64,000 nt of DNA from CAIMUS01 sp963708455 (GCA_963708455.1 CAVPSQ010000004.1:992001-1056000); one strand, 5' to 3'. Counted from the stretch's first letter, positions 1 to 9,610 are shown. The notes: a model not told the origin generated them from the sequence alone. Numbers and translations: made by a program.

Positions 1-237
1 CTGCTCCAGGTCCTGCCGCTGCAGGGGGTGTTGCTGGAGACCGATGCGCCCTATCAGCCTGGACTGCTGCATCAAGGCCAACGTAACGAACCGGCATTCC
101 TGCCGGAGACGCTGGCCGTCATCGCCCGGCTGCGCAACCAGGACCCCGCCGAAATTGCACTGGTTACCACCCGCAACGCTCTGGCGCTGTTCGGAATCGC
201 CGCATGTCCGACACTTTCGCCCGCACCGCCATCCTGA
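1..237 (+). CDS. TatD family metal-dependent hydrolase, C-terminal fragment
   Basis: Only the last 78 codons lie in the window, so the gene is cut by the left edge. The visible part has the family's C-terminal signature: a strand with LLETDAP (the Asp is a metal ligand in TatD enzymes), then RNEPAFLPE and a terminal helix ending NALALFG. TatD-type enzymes are cytoplasmic TIM-barrel metal-dependent nucleases. Which paralogue this is (TatD, YcfH or YjjV) cannot be told from the tail; YcfH-like is plausible. The stop lies inside the first codons of the next gene, a 34-base overlap that suggests co-transcription with tcdA. Confidence 0.85.
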   Translation: MLQVLPLQGVLLETDAPYQPGLLHQGQRNEPAFLPETLAVIARLRNQDPAEIALVTTRNALALFGIAACPTLSPAPPS

Positions 238-935
238 TCGGCCCGCAAGGCATCGCCCGGTTGCGCGGCAAACACGTGCTCGTGGTCGGGCTGGGCGGGG
301 TCGGCGCTTATGCCGCCGAGGCGAGCGGCCGCGCCGGCATCGGCCGGATGACGCTGCTGGACCATGACGTAGTCGCTCCCTCCAATATCAATCGCCAGTT
401 GCTGGCGCTGTATTCCACTATCGGCCAGCCGAAAACCGCGCTGATGGCGGCCCGCCTACGGGACATCAACCCGGATTTACAACTGCATTTACGCACCGAG
501 TTCCTGCAATCCAACGCGGCGGACGATTTGATTGCGGGCGAGCAGTACGATTACGTGGCCGACTGTATCGACAGCATCGCTTGCAAAGCCGCGCTGGTTG
601 CCGCCTGCATCCGCCGGGGCGTGCCGGTGATCTCGGCGCTGGGGGCCGGTAATTGCCTGGATGTTACCCGGGTGCGGGTGGCGCGTCTGGACAAGACCGC
701 AGGGTGTCCGCTGGCCCGTGAACTGCGCGCCAACCTGCGGACCCTGGGCGCCACGCTCAAGTATCCGGTGGTTTACAGCGACGAGCCGCGCCGTCAGCCT
801 CTGCCCCATCAGCCGGTGGAAGGGGCGATCGCCGGCAGACCCCGCGCCGTGAATGGGACTATTTCCTATATGCCGGCACTGTTCGGGATGCTGCTGGCGG
901 GCGTGCTGATTCGGCATTTGCTGGAAGCGCCGTGA
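204..935 (+). CDS. tcdA: tRNA threonylcarbamoyladenosine dehydratase (ThiF/E1-like)
   Basis: A 243-residue E1-like protein. TcdA uses ATP to cyclise t6A37 of tRNA to the hydantoin form ct6A in the cytoplasm. The nucleotide-binding Rossmann motif GLGGVGAYAAE is at about residues 29-39, followed by the acidic strand LLDHD and SNINRQ, which is typical of the family. The C-terminal half has VVYSDEP and a hydrophobic helix, GMLLAGVLIRHLL, as in CsdL/TcdA membrane-associated proteins. The usual length is about 268, so this is slightly short at the N-terminus. The ATG at 204 overlaps the preceding TatD gene. MoeB or ThiF were considered, but they lack the SDEP segment. Confidence 0.85.
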   Translation: MSDTFARTAILIGPQGIARLRGKHVLVVGLGGVGAYAAEASGRAGIGRMTLLDHDVVAPSNINRQLLALYSTIGQPKTALMAARLRDINPDLQLHLRTEFLQSNAADDLIAGEQYDYVADCIDSIACKAALVAACIRRGVPVISALGAGNCLDVTRVRVARLDKTAGCPLARELRANLRTLGATLKYPVVYSDEPRRQPLPHQPVEGAIAGRPRAVNGTISYMPALFGMLLAGVLIRHLLEAP

Positions 936-960
936 CGGCCGGTCGATCGATTCATTCAAC

Positions 961-1551
961 ATGTTGCGATTCGATATAACCACCGGTCTTTTTCCAGACG
1001 CCCGCCAAACGCCGTCGCCCAATTGCGACGACCGGCCTATTGAAGCCGGCATCGACCTGATCGTGGTGCACGGCATTAGTCTGCCGCCCGGCGAATTCGG
1101 CGGCCCCTGGATCAATGCCCTGTTCACCAACACGCTGGACCCGACCGCGCATCCCTATTTCCGGAACATCCAGCATTTGCGGGTATCAACCCATCTGCTT
1201 ATCCGCCGGGATGGCGAACTGGTGCAATATGTTCCTCTGCAGCGGCGCGCCTGGCACGCCGGCCAATCCTGCTTCGCCGGGCGCGAACGGTGCAACGATT
1301 TCAGCATCGGCATCGAGTTGGAGGGGACCGATACCATACCCTACACCGCCGCCCAGTATCGCCGGCTGGCGGCCGTGATCGCGACGCTGCTGACTCACTA
1401 TCCAGCACTCAGCCCGGAACGCATCGTCGGTCATTGCGATATCGCGCCCGGCCGCAAGACCGATCCGGGACCGGCCTTCGATTGGAGCCGGCTGCGCCAA
1501 TCATCAGGTTCTGCACCGCCTGATTGCGATGTTGATGGTGGGTTCGGATGA
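961..1551 (+). CDS. ampD: 1,6-anhydro-N-acetylmuramyl-L-alanine amidase
   Basis: A 196-residue zinc amidase of the amidase_2 family, without a signal peptide, so a cytoplasmic enzyme of peptidoglycan recycling. It cleaves the lactyl-amide bond of anhydromuropeptides brought in by AmpG and thereby keeps the AmpR inducer pool low. Visible features are VVHGIS near residue 37 (first Zn ligand His), the AWHAG segment, GIELEG, and VGHCDIAPGRKTDPGPAFDW near the end, which holds a His ligand and the KTDPG signature. Length fits the family (about 180-190). It lies 25 bases after tcdA on the same strand. Confidence 0.92.
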   Translation: MLRFDITTGLFPDARQTPSPNCDDRPIEAGIDLIVVHGISLPPGEFGGPWINALFTNTLDPTAHPYFRNIQHLRVSTHLLIRRDGELVQYVPLQRRAWHAGQSCFAGRERCNDFSIGIELEGTDTIPYTAAQYRRLAAVIATLLTHYPALSPERIVGHCDIAPGRKTDPGPAFDWSRLRQSSGSAPPDCDVDGGFG

Positions 1552-1636
1552 TTTCGAAGAAGATACTTATATATTAATAAATTCAATTAGTTATATTGGA
1601 TATGTAGGAATGGGGGGTGGTTATATGGCCATTTCA

Positions 1637-2374
1637 TCAATGTTTTCCCGTCAGCGGCACGAAGCGCACCGGTAAAACCTCCCGGCTGCGGACCGTGCCA
1701 TCCACCTGCTTTTCCACCAGCATCAATTGCTGAGTCAGGAAACTGCCGCCTACTGGCATGATCAACCGACCACCCGGTTTGAGCTGCTTGAGCAATGGCG
1801 GCGGAATATGATCGCCCGCCGCCGTGACGACAATCGCGTCGAAAGGCGCGTGCTCCTGCCAGCCGAAATAGCCATCGCCCAACCGCACGGCCACGTTGTC
1901 ATAACCCAGTCGTTGCAGCGTCTGCCGCGCCCGCTGCGCCAGTTCCGGGACGATTTCGACGGTGTATACCTGGCCGGCCAGCCCGGCCAGAACAGCCGCC
2001 TGATAGCCCGATCCCGTGCCCAGTTCGAACACCACGGCATCCGGCTTGAGATCCAGCAAATCGGTCATGATCGCCACGATGTAAGGTTGCGAAATCGTCT
2101 GGCCGTAACCGATCGGCAAAGGCCGGTTCTCATACGCGGCAGCCCGCACGTCTTCAGGGACAAACTCATGGCGCGGCGTCTCGGCCAGAACGTGCTGCAC
2201 CCGGGCGTCCAGCGCCTGCCTGCCCAGTTCCTGGTTGGTGAAGCGGACATCGGCTTCGATTTCCGCCAGCATCTGGGCGCGCAGCGCGGCGAAATCCTGA
2301 GCGGTGGCAGGCAGCGCAACAAGCAGCAGGAGCGCACTCAGTAAGCAGAAAATCGATGTAGGATAGCGTTTCAT
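1637..2374 (-). CDS. pcm: Exported protein-L-isoaspartate O-methyltransferase-like protein
   Basis: A 245-residue protein with a clear N-terminal signal peptide: MKR, a run of Leu/Ala, then ALPATAQ, with likely cleavage around residue 25. The rest is the PIMT fold: ETPRHEFVPE, GYGQTISQPYIVA (the family signature), the SAM-binding motif LELGTGSGYQAAVL-like segment at about residues 115-125, and VTAAGDHIPPPLL. PIMT repairs isoaspartyl residues by SAM-dependent methylation and is normally cytoplasmic. An exported version raises the question of its methyl donor. It is divergent from the aldehyde dehydrogenase, with a 106-base shared upstream region. The fold is certain, the compartment is inferred. 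Confidence 0.85.
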   Translation of the reverse strand: MKRYPTSIFCLLSALLLLVALPATAQDFAALRAQMLAEIEADVRFTNQELGRQALDARVQHVLAETPRHEFVPEDVRAAAYENRPLPIGYGQTISQPYIVAIMTDLLDLKPDAVVFELGTGSGYQAAVLAGLAGQVYTVEIVPELAQRARQTLQRLGYDNVAVRLGDGYFGWQEHAPFDAIVVTAAGDHIPPPLLKQLKPGGRLIMPVGGSFLTQQLMLVEKQVDGTVRSREVLPVRFVPLTGKH

Positions 2375-2480
2375 AACACCTTAAATGGTTCGATGGCGCC
2401 GCCGTACCCGTTTGCATAGCGTCTGGCAAGGCGAAAAACCAATTATTACAAGCGGATTCGACTTCCGGGGGTAGAATAGC

Positions 2481-4109
2481 ATGCACTACATAAACCTTGC
2501 GTGGCATCCGTCCATGAGCACTCCCCAGTCCGTCGTCGATATTGACAAGATCACTGCGACCAATCCCGCCACCGGCGAAGTCATCGGTTATTCCAAAATC
2601 GATACGCCGGAGCAGGGCCGACAAGCCATCCAGCACGCCCGCAAGGCCCAGCCCGCCTGGGCTGCCCTGTCGCTCAAGGAGCGGCAAGCGTACCTGTGGC
2701 GGCTGCGCGATTATCTGGTCGAGCATACGGACGAACTCAGCGAGACTATTTCCAAGGACGTGGGCAAGACCCGGGTCGAAGCCCTGGCGACCGAAGTGCT
2801 GCCCACGATCATGGCGATTACCTATTACATTCGCAACGCCAAGCGTTTCCTCAAGCCGCGTTGGATTCCGCACGGCGCTTTCCTGTTTCTCAACAAATCC
2901 AGCACCCTATACCGGCTGCCGTTCGGCGTGATCGGCGTGGTGGCCCCGTGGAATTATCCGATGGGCATTCCCATGCACGAAATCGTGCCTGCCCTGCTGG
3001 CCGGCAACACCGTGTTGTTCAAGACCGCCGCGGAAACCCAGATGGTGGGCCGCAAGATCGAAGAGATGATGAAAGTCATCGACTTGCCAGCGGATGTATT
3101 CACGTTCCTTAACATCTCTGGCAGCCAGATCAGCAAGATCATGCTGGAGCCGGGTAACCATGTGGACAAGCTGTTTTTCACCGGCTCGGTGCCGGTGGGC
3201 AAACAACTCATGGCGGAAGCGGCCGAGACTCTGACCCCTGTCTGTCTGGAGTTGGGCGGCAACGACGCCATGCTGGTGTGCGAGGACGCCAACCTGGAGC
3301 GGGCCGTCAACGGCGCGGTATGGGGTGGCTTGCAGAACAGCGGCCAGTCCTGCGGCGGAGTCGAGCGCATCTATGTACACAAGGACGTTTACGAACCGTT
3401 CCTCAAGCTGCTCAAGGAAAAGGTGGACAACCTGCGGCAGGGACCGGATTTGAATTTCGACGTGGACGTGGGCGCGATGTGCACCCGCCGCCAGATTCAG
3501 ACCATTCAGCGCCAGTTGGACGATGCTCTGGCCAAGGGCGCCAGAATCCATGCCCAGACCAAAATCGACCCGGCGCACGCCAAGGCTAATTTCTTCCCGG
3601 CCACCGTGCTGATCGATGTGAATCACGACATGGAAGTGATGCGGGAGGAAACCTTCGGTCCGGTGCTGGGCGTGATGAAAGTTGAGGATATGGATGAAGC
3701 CGTCCGGCTGGCGAACGACTCCCAACTGGGTCTGACCGGTTCGGTGTGGTCCAACAGTCTGCGGCGGGCGCGGCAATTGGGCCATCGCATACTGGCCGGC
3801 GTGGTCACCCTCAACGATCATCTGCTAACGCACGGTATGGCGGAGACCCCCTGGGGCGGTTTCAAGGAATCGGGCATCGGCCGCAGTCATGGCCGTCTGG
3901 GTTTCGACGAGATGACTGAACCTCAGGTAATCGTTAACGAACTGCTGTTCTTCTCCAAGCGCAACGTCTTCTGGCACCCATACAACGAGAAGGTCTACAC
4001 CGGGCTTAAGGGCGCTATCAACCTGTTCTACGGGCGCGGTCTGACCAACCGGATGGTCGCTCTGTGGCGCTTCACCGTGCTGTCGCTACGTATGTTCTTC
4101 AAGCCGTAG
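2481..4109 (+). CDS. NAD(P)-dependent aldehyde dehydrogenase family protein
   Basis: A 542-residue aldehyde dehydrogenase that oxidises an unknown aldehyde to the acid. Family motifs in order: the PWNYPMGIP substrate/cofactor segment, FTGSVPVGK, LELGGNDAML (general-base Glu), and SGQSCGGVERI, whose Cys is the catalytic nucleophile. EETFGPVLGV and the C-terminal GFKESGIGRSHG follow. About 30 residues longer than most members: the protein ends in a basic/hydrophobic tail, NRMVALWRFTVLSLRMFF, that could touch the membrane. An alternative start at 2514 (MSTPQS) is equally good because neither ATG has a strong ribosome binding site. The substrate cannot be inferred; succinate semialdehyde- or benzaldehyde-type enzymes are nearest in motif. 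Confidence 0.85.
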   Translation: MHYINLAWHPSMSTPQSVVDIDKITATNPATGEVIGYSKIDTPEQGRQAIQHARKAQPAWAALSLKERQAYLWRLRDYLVEHTDELSETISKDVGKTRVEALATEVLPTIMAITYYIRNAKRFLKPRWIPHGAFLFLNKSSTLYRLPFGVIGVVAPWNYPMGIPMHEIVPALLAGNTVLFKTAAETQMVGRKIEEMMKVIDLPADVFTFLNISGSQISKIMLEPGNHVDKLFFTGSVPVGKQLMAEAAETLTPVCLELGGNDAMLVCEDANLERAVNGAVWGGLQNSGQSCGGVERIYVHKDVYEPFLKLLKEKVDNLRQGPDLNFDVDVGAMCTRRQIQTIQRQLDDALAKGARIHAQTKIDPAHAKANFFPATVLIDVNHDMEVMREETFGPVLGVMKVEDMDEAVRLANDSQLGLTGSVWSNSLRRARQLGHRILAGVVTLNDHLLTHGMAETPWGGFKESGIGRSHGRLGFDEMTEPQVIVNELLFFSKRNVFWHPYNEKVYTGLKGAINLFYGRGLTNRMVALWRFTVLSLRMFFKP

Positions 4110-4326
4110 CAAGTTCTGCGGCTTCTCTCAGCAATACATTAACCAGCCATTCCCGGCCTCTTGATTTATAAGGATTTTTTTCGTACCCATAGTGCTACAC
4201 ATTGGGAAAATATCTTATAAAATCATGTTGTTGAAAAAAAGAGACCGGGAATTGCTGCGAACCTGTAGCACGGCAACCTGGCGCGCTCAGCCCCGCCTAA
4301 CCTGAACGGTGTGGTGCTCCACGAAC

Positions 4327-4385
4327 GTAACCGTTTAGCCCCCTTGTTAGCCCTGCAAGCAGGGGAGAGGGGGCTAAACGGTTAC
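4327..4385. repeat. Perfect 17-bp inverted repeat with nested hairpin
   Basis: The arms GTAACCGTTTAGCCCCC (4327-4343) and its exact reverse complement (4369-4385) flank 25 bases that contain a second small palindrome, CCCTGC-AA-GCAGGG. The RNA or single-stranded DNA would form one long hairpin. There is no T-run on either side, so a simple intrinsic terminator is unlikely. It could be a palindromic intergenic element or a convergent transcription stop between the aldehyde dehydrogenase and the TPR gene. The rest of 4110-4433 shows no gene. Confidence 0.8.
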
Positions 4386-4433
4386 CCACGAAGCGCCCCG
4401 CAACGCCATGATAATAAACTCACCTTGGTGGAA

Positions 4434-4449
4434 TGTTTCACGTGAAACA
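4434..4449. promoter_or_regulatory. parS-type site 1 (ParB-binding palindrome)
   Basis: The 16-mer TGTTTCACGTGAAACA is a perfect palindrome and an exact match to the chromosomal parS consensus (TGTTNCACGTGAAACA). It lies just beyond the stop of the TPR gene. It is the first of four such sites in 11 kb. Confidence 0.9.
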
Positions 4450-4451
4450 CA

Positions 4452-7400
4452 TCACTCTTGCAGTGCCCGCTGTGCTTCCTGGATGATGCTGATCCATTCG
4501 CGGCGATTGGGCGGTAACCGTCCTTCCTGGTTCAGTCGGTCCAGGATAGCCAGCGACTGCTTGTGGTAGCCCCTGGCGGCCCGCCGGTCGCTTTCGTTGG
4601 ACGCGCTCAGTAACGTACCCAGTTTGTAGTACGCCAGCACCAGATCCAATTGTAGAGTGTCGTTGCGCGGGTCCTGCTGCGCCAGTTTCTCGCGAATCTG
4701 GCGGCTGGATTGATAGGCGGCCAGGGCGCCTTCCCGGTCGCCACGCGCCTCCAGTACTTCACCCACTTTGTACTGATCGAAGGCTATATCGCGTTGCCAC
4801 TCGCTTTGATTCGCATCCTGCCGGACCAGCTTCTGCGCGATCTTCAAACTAGTGCGATAGGCGTCGAGCGCCCCCTCCAAGTCCTGACGCGCTTTTAATA
4901 TATCGCCCACTTTGGCATAGTTGACTGCCAGATCGCGCTGCCAGTCGGGGGCATTCGGGTTCTGCTGCACCAACTTCTGGGTGATTTTCAAACTGGTCCG
5001 ATAGGCGGCCAGTGCTTTCTCCATATCTCCACGCGCCTTCCATACATCCCCCAGCTTGTTGTGATTGACCATCAAGTCGCGCTGCCAGCCACTATCGCCG
5101 GGCGTCTGCTGTACCAGCTTCTGCATGATCTTCAGGCTGGCCTGATAGGCGGCCAGCGACCCATCCAAATCCCCGCGCGTCTCCATCATTTCCCCCAGGC
5201 GATTGTAAGTAAAGGCCAGATCCCGCTGCCAGACGGTGTTAGCAGGGTCCTGCTGCAGCAGCTTCTGCGCAATTCTCAGGCTAGCCTGATAGCCGGCTAT
5301 CGCCCCGGGCGCATCGCCACGCGCTTTCGCCAGGTCGCCCAGTTTGGCCTGACTGACCATCAGATCGTGTTGCCACTCGCTGTTGTTCGGGTCACGTTGC
5401 GTCAGCACCTGGGCGATTTTAGCGCCTGCCTGATAGGCTCTCGCGGCGCCTTGCAAGTCTCCCTGCGCTTGCAATATATCGCCAATCTTAGCGTGATCTA
5501 GGCCCAACTCGCGCTGTCGTTCGGCGTTGTCCGGCTCTTCGATGACCAGTTGCTCGCGAATCTGAAGGGCAGCCTGCCAGGCGGCTAGTGCGCCTGCCGG
5601 ATCCCGGCGCGCTTCCAGCACATTTCCCACCTTGACATGGATTGCCGCCAGATCATTCCGCCAACGGCTATTGTTCGGGTTCTGCCCGACCAGTTTCTTC
5701 GACTATCTGCCGGCTGGACTGCCAGGCGGCCAGTGCGCCTTCCAGGTCGCCGCGCGTCTCCAGCACATCTCCTACTTCGACCTGGCTGACCGCCAGATCG
5801 CGTTGCCATTCGCTGTTATTGGGATCCTGCGTAGCCAGTCGCTCGCGTACTTGCCGGGCGGCCTGATAGGCGGCCAGCGCACCTTCCAGGTCGCCGCGCG
5901 CCTCCAGCAGAGCGCCTATTCTGGCGTGGCTGACCGCCAGTTCGCGCTGCCACTCCACCCGGTCGGGATGTCGGGCAACCAGTGGCTCGCGCAGCAGTCG
6001 GCCGGCCTGATGAGCGGCCAGCGCGCCTTCCAGGTCGCCGCGCGCCTCCAGCGCATCGCCCACTTTGACATGACTGAACGCCAGATCGCTCTGGCCGTCG
6101 GCATTGTCCGGGTCGCCCTCCACCAGCCCCTGCGCTGTCTTCAGACCGGCCTGATAGTTGGTCAAGGCGTCCGCCAGCTCGCCGCGCGCTTTGAGTACAT
6201 CGCCCACTTTGGCGTAGCTGTAGATCAGATCGCGCCGCCAGTCGCCATTGGCCGGCTCTCGTTCGGCTAGTTCCTGCAGGATGCGTCGCCCGGTCTGGTA
6301 GGCGTTCGCAGCCCCATCCAGTATTTTTTTAGCCAGGAATACATCGCCCGTTTTGCCGTAATCGAGCGCCAGCTCGCGCCGCCGTCCAGTATCATCGGGA
6401 GCCAGTTCGACCAGTCTGGCCGCAATCTGCAAAGCGCTGCGGTAGGCTTGCATGGCGCCCTCCAGATCGCCACGGGCCAACAGCAGATCGCCCTGGCTGT
6501 TATAAATGGCGGCACGCTCCTGCGAGGTCTCACCCGATTCTCCGGCAAGACCCAACCGCTCATAATAGGTATTCAGTTTTTGATAAAAATCCTCCATCAC
6601 ATCCAGCCGCCCGATTTCCAGCAGTTTGTCGCGCAGGTGGGTGGAGGCGAAACGCAACACGCTCTCGGCCTCGTTCCTATCGGTAGCGGCTTGTGCTGCA
6701 GTGGATTCCAATTCCACTATTTGCTGTTCCGCTTTACGCCATTGCCATAGCGCCAGTCCAATGCCAGCCAGCAGCACACTGGTTGCCAGAGCCGTCTGCA
6801 AGCGTCCAGGGGTACGTTGGCGGCGGCCGCGCAGTACGGCTCGCGCCAGACTGCCGCTGCTCAGAGCATAGTAGTCGCTGCCCATATGGGCTTCCCTACG
6901 CAGCAGCCAGGCATCAACCAGCGTCTGTAAAGTAGCCGCTTCGATACCGTAACGATGTTCTATATCCTGCGCTTCCAGCAGACGCCGCCGACCCTGGCGT
7001 TGCAGCAGCCCTTGTTCGCACAGGAACCGCGCCCGGCGGCGGCGGCGCGGCGGCAGGCGGCGGATCACATCCCGGTAGAACTGCTGCAATAGCGCTTCCA
7101 TCGCGAGCGGTCCACCCAGAGACTGCCGGGTGACGCAGACCGCCGCCTTGCCGGTGGCCTGCTCCCGGTTTACCTGTTGTTCCAGGTGGCGACACAGCAG
7201 CTGCAACTGCCAGGGCTCGATGTCGCCGGCTTCGTCTTGCAGAAAGGTCAGCATGTCATCGACCGCGCCGGGTTCGTAGATAAACGGTCGAGTAATCAGG
7301 GATTGCTCTTCCAGGCGGGCCGGCTCCACTACGGCCAGGCAGGCCTGCTCCCGGTTCAGGGCCGTCAGGTGCAGGCTGTTTTCCAGAGACAGGTTGGGAA

Positions 7401-7989
7401 ACAGCGCTAGCAGGGCGTCTCGGTAGTCCTCCCGCAGGCTGAGGATGACGGCTGCGCGAGGTCTGTCCGCACCGTCCCGGCACAGCGGGACGCCGTCGAG
7501 CAGGAGTTCCCGCAGTTCCTGTACCAGCGCCTGCCTGCCGGCAGCATCCTGCAGCGTTAAGATCTGTTCAAAGCGATCCAGCACCAGCACGGGCGTCTGC
7601 ACGACGCCCTCACGCCGAAAGACGGTGGTATCCAGAAACGCGCGCAGAGTACCGGTCTCTCCCGGTGCATAGTGGACGCCGGCACTATGACAGCACTCGG
7701 CAATCGCACCGATGATTTTATGCAAAGGCTGTGCTTCGGTGCGCTCCAGATACACCGGCAGAGGCAACACAGACTGTTGGCGCAGCCGGGGAAACACGCC
7801 GGCCTGCAGCAGCGAGGTTTTGCCGACTCCGGTCTTGCCGAACAAAATTGCAAAATTGGCGTTCAGTATCTGCCTGCACAGCGCATTGCTTTCCCATTCC
7901 CGCCCGAAAAACAGCCGACGGTCGGGCTCAGCGTCCCGGAACGGTCGCAGACCGGGATAACGATTGCAGTGTTGGTTTTCGGTCATCAT
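4452..7989 (-). CDS. nSTAND1 NTPase - transmembrane - TPR repeat protein (frame break near 5696)
   Basis: One gene split into two frames. The upstream part (7989 to 5668) begins MMTENQ and has the nSTAND1 opening YPGLRPF (about residues 11-17), FFGRE and Walker A GKTGVGKTS (51-59). A long helical NTPase/winged-helix region is followed by RGRRQR and one membrane span, ATSVLLAGIGLALW (about 400-418). After that come TPR-like units with the pattern LEARGDLEGALAAYQ every 49-50 residues. At about 5694-5700 the frame shifts by one base, and the downstream part (from 5630) carries on the same repeat, giving about 13 units plus a degenerate last one. Positive charges before the span predict a cytoplasmic NTPase and periplasmic TPRs. 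An in-frame start at 8112 exists, but its first 40 residues look non-coding. Function unknown; STAND proteins are signal-activated switches. Confidence 0.8.
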
Positions 7990-8110
7990 GTCCGGCAAGG
8001 TCACGTTATAGACAAGGGGTGATTGCGCACAGAGGCCGCACACTGGATTTACGGGATTATTGCAGGCGGTTATGCAACACCTGCGCAGCAGGACGCGCCT
8101 GATTGCAGAC

Positions 8111-8145
8111 AAAAAAAGACCGGGTCAGAGGGAGGGGACCCGGTC
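8111..8145 (-). terminator. Rho-independent terminator of the glyQ-glyS-gmhB-plsC operon
   Basis: Read leftward, GACCGGGTC (8145-8137), a 10-base loop and GACCCGGTC (8126-8118) form a 9-bp stem followed directly by seven T residues. It sits 117 bases after the plsC stop, in the right orientation to end that operon, and it protects the start region of the nSTAND-TPR gene from read-through. Confidence 0.85.
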
Positions 8146-8261
8146 AAAAACCACCAAAGGAGGATGTGCAACAGATAAGGAGGAGAAAAATCTGTGCACG
8201 ATGCGTATTGTAGAGAGTCGGTTTAGAGTGATCATACTAAATTACGAAGTTATTTAACTAC

Positions 8262-9038
8262 TCATTTATTATGGTTTTGAGGCGCATGACTTATGCGTTG
8301 TACCGTATCCTCGATCCAGTGTTCCACTAGCGCGTTGAGAGCCTTGGGTTTGCGGCCTTCGCTGTGGAGCAGCGGCCCGAACACCAGTTCGACAGTGCCG
8401 GGCCGTTTAAGAAAGCCCCGTCTGGGCCAGAATTCTCCAGCGTTATGGGCGACCGGCAGGATGGGACAGCCGCTGTTGATCGCCAGCATGGCGCCGCTGA
8501 CGGCATAGGTTCTCTGAGCGCCCGGCGCCGTGCGGGTGCCTTCCGGAAAAATCAACACCCAGCGGCCCCGAGCCAGTCGTTCCGCTCCCTGCCGAACCAC
8601 CTGTTTCAGCGCCGCAGCGCCCGCCTTACGGTCGATAGCGATCGGCTGCAACAGCGCCATGCTCCAGCCGAAAAAGGGGACGAATAACAACTCTCTTTTC
8701 AACACCCAGGTCAGGGGCGGCAGAAATTGCTGCAGGAAGATCGTCTCCCAGGTGGACTGATGTTTGACGACCACGATCACCGGTTCGGCAGGGATGTGCT
8801 CCAGACCCTCGATCTGGCAGTCGATCTGGCAGGTTTTTTTAAGCCACCAGATGACGAACCGGCTCCATAACTGCGCGACTCGATAGCGGCGCTCGAAGGG
8901 CAGGGGCGCACTCAGCACAACCAGCAGACTGACCAACATGAGCGACAGCGCCATGCCGAGGTAGAATACCAGCGAGCGCGCGAAGAGCACGGCTACACGG
9001 GGTCCGGTGCAACGGGAACCGTAGCTTGTGGTGGTCAT
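8262..9038 (-). CDS. plsC: 1-acyl-sn-glycerol-3-phosphate acyltransferase
   Basis: A 258-residue inner-membrane enzyme that acylates lysophosphatidic acid to phosphatidic acid in phospholipid synthesis. It has an N-terminal hydrophobic segment (about residues 15-45), then the acyltransferase motif I HQSTWE at residues 93-98 (an HX4E variant of the usual HX4D), the FFGWSMALL region, and motif III FPEGTRT near 163-169. Its start overlaps the gmhB stop by 4 bases, so the two are translationally coupled. The order glyQ-glyS-gmhB-plsC is the same as next to dnaA-gyrB in Pseudomonas, where the orthologue is called lptA. Confidence 0.92.
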   Translation of the reverse strand: MTTTSYGSRCTGPRVAVLFARSLVFYLGMALSLMLVSLLVVLSAPLPFERRYRVAQLWSRFVIWWLKKTCQIDCQIEGLEHIPAEPVIVVVKHQSTWETIFLQQFLPPLTWVLKRELLFVPFFGWSMALLQPIAIDRKAGAAALKQVVRQGAERLARGRWVLIFPEGTRTAPGAQRTYAVSGAMLAINSGCPILPVAHNAGEFWPRRGFLKRPGTVELVFGPLLHSEGRKPKALNALVEHWIEDTVQRISHAPQNHNK

Positions 9039-9589
9039 TGTTCGAACGGATCAGGTTGGGTAAGAATGATCTCGGTGGCTGCTTCAAGATCGTCACAAAC
9101 CAGTACCTTTTCGCCCAGTTCCGGCATGCTGGCCAGCGTGCGCTCGCCTTTGCCGGTGCGCACCAGGATAGGCCTGGCGCCGACAGTCCAGGCAGCCTGG
9201 ATATCGCGCTGACTGTCGCCGACGGCAGGCACGCCTTGCAGGCTGATTTTCAGGCGTCTGCCGATGTCTTCCAGCATGCCGGGGTTGGGTTTGCGATAAG
9301 GATCGGCGTCATCGACAGCGGTGCAGAAAAAGACCGCGTCGATAGTTCCACCAACCGCCACCGTCATACGATGCATCTTTTCATGAATGCGGTTCAGGGT
9401 CTCGATGTCGAACAGACCTCGGCCGACTCCTGATTGATTGGTCGCCACCAGCACGTGGTAGCCGGCGTGGGTCAGACGGGCGATGGCTTCCAGACTGCCG
9501 GGCAGTGGCTCCCATTGATTCGGCGATTTGATAAACAGGTCGGAATCGTAATTGATCACGCCATCCCGGTCGAGAATGATAATCTTCAT
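9035..9589 (-). CDS. gmhB: D-glycero-beta-D-manno-heptose-1,7-bisphosphate 7-phosphatase
   Basis: A 184-residue HAD-superfamily histidinol-phosphatase-like enzyme. GmhB removes the C7 phosphate in ADP-heptose synthesis for the LPS core. The nucleophile motif DRDGVIN is at residues 7-13, ATNQSGVGRGLF (HAD motif II region) at about 49-60, KPNPGMLE in the middle, and VGDSQRDIQAA (motif IV acidic residues) further on. Length is usual for the family. Site 2 of the parS set lies immediately upstream, between this gene and glyS. Confidence 0.9.
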   Translation of the reverse strand: MKIIILDRDGVINYDSDLFIKSPNQWEPLPGSLEAIARLTHAGYHVLVATNQSGVGRGLFDIETLNRIHEKMHRMTVAVGGTIDAVFFCTAVDDADPYRKPNPGMLEDIGRRLKISLQGVPAVGDSQRDIQAAWTVGARPILVRTGKGERTLASMPELGEKVLVCDDLEAATEIILTQPDPFEQ

Positions 9590-9594
9590 AAAAA

Positions 9595-9610
9595 TGTTTC
9601 ACGTGAAACC
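9595..9610. promoter_or_regulatory. parS-type site 2
   Basis: TGTTTCACGTGAAACC matches the parS palindrome at 15 of 16 positions, with only the last base differing. It sits in the 30-base gap between glyS and gmhB, 5.2 kb from site 1. Confidence 0.8.

Noticed and set aside
7992..8112. Upstream extension of the nSTAND-TPR gene to an ATG at 8112
   Set aside because: The added 41 residues are Arg/Cys-rich and unlike any nSTAND N-terminus, and they overlap the terminator region of plsC.
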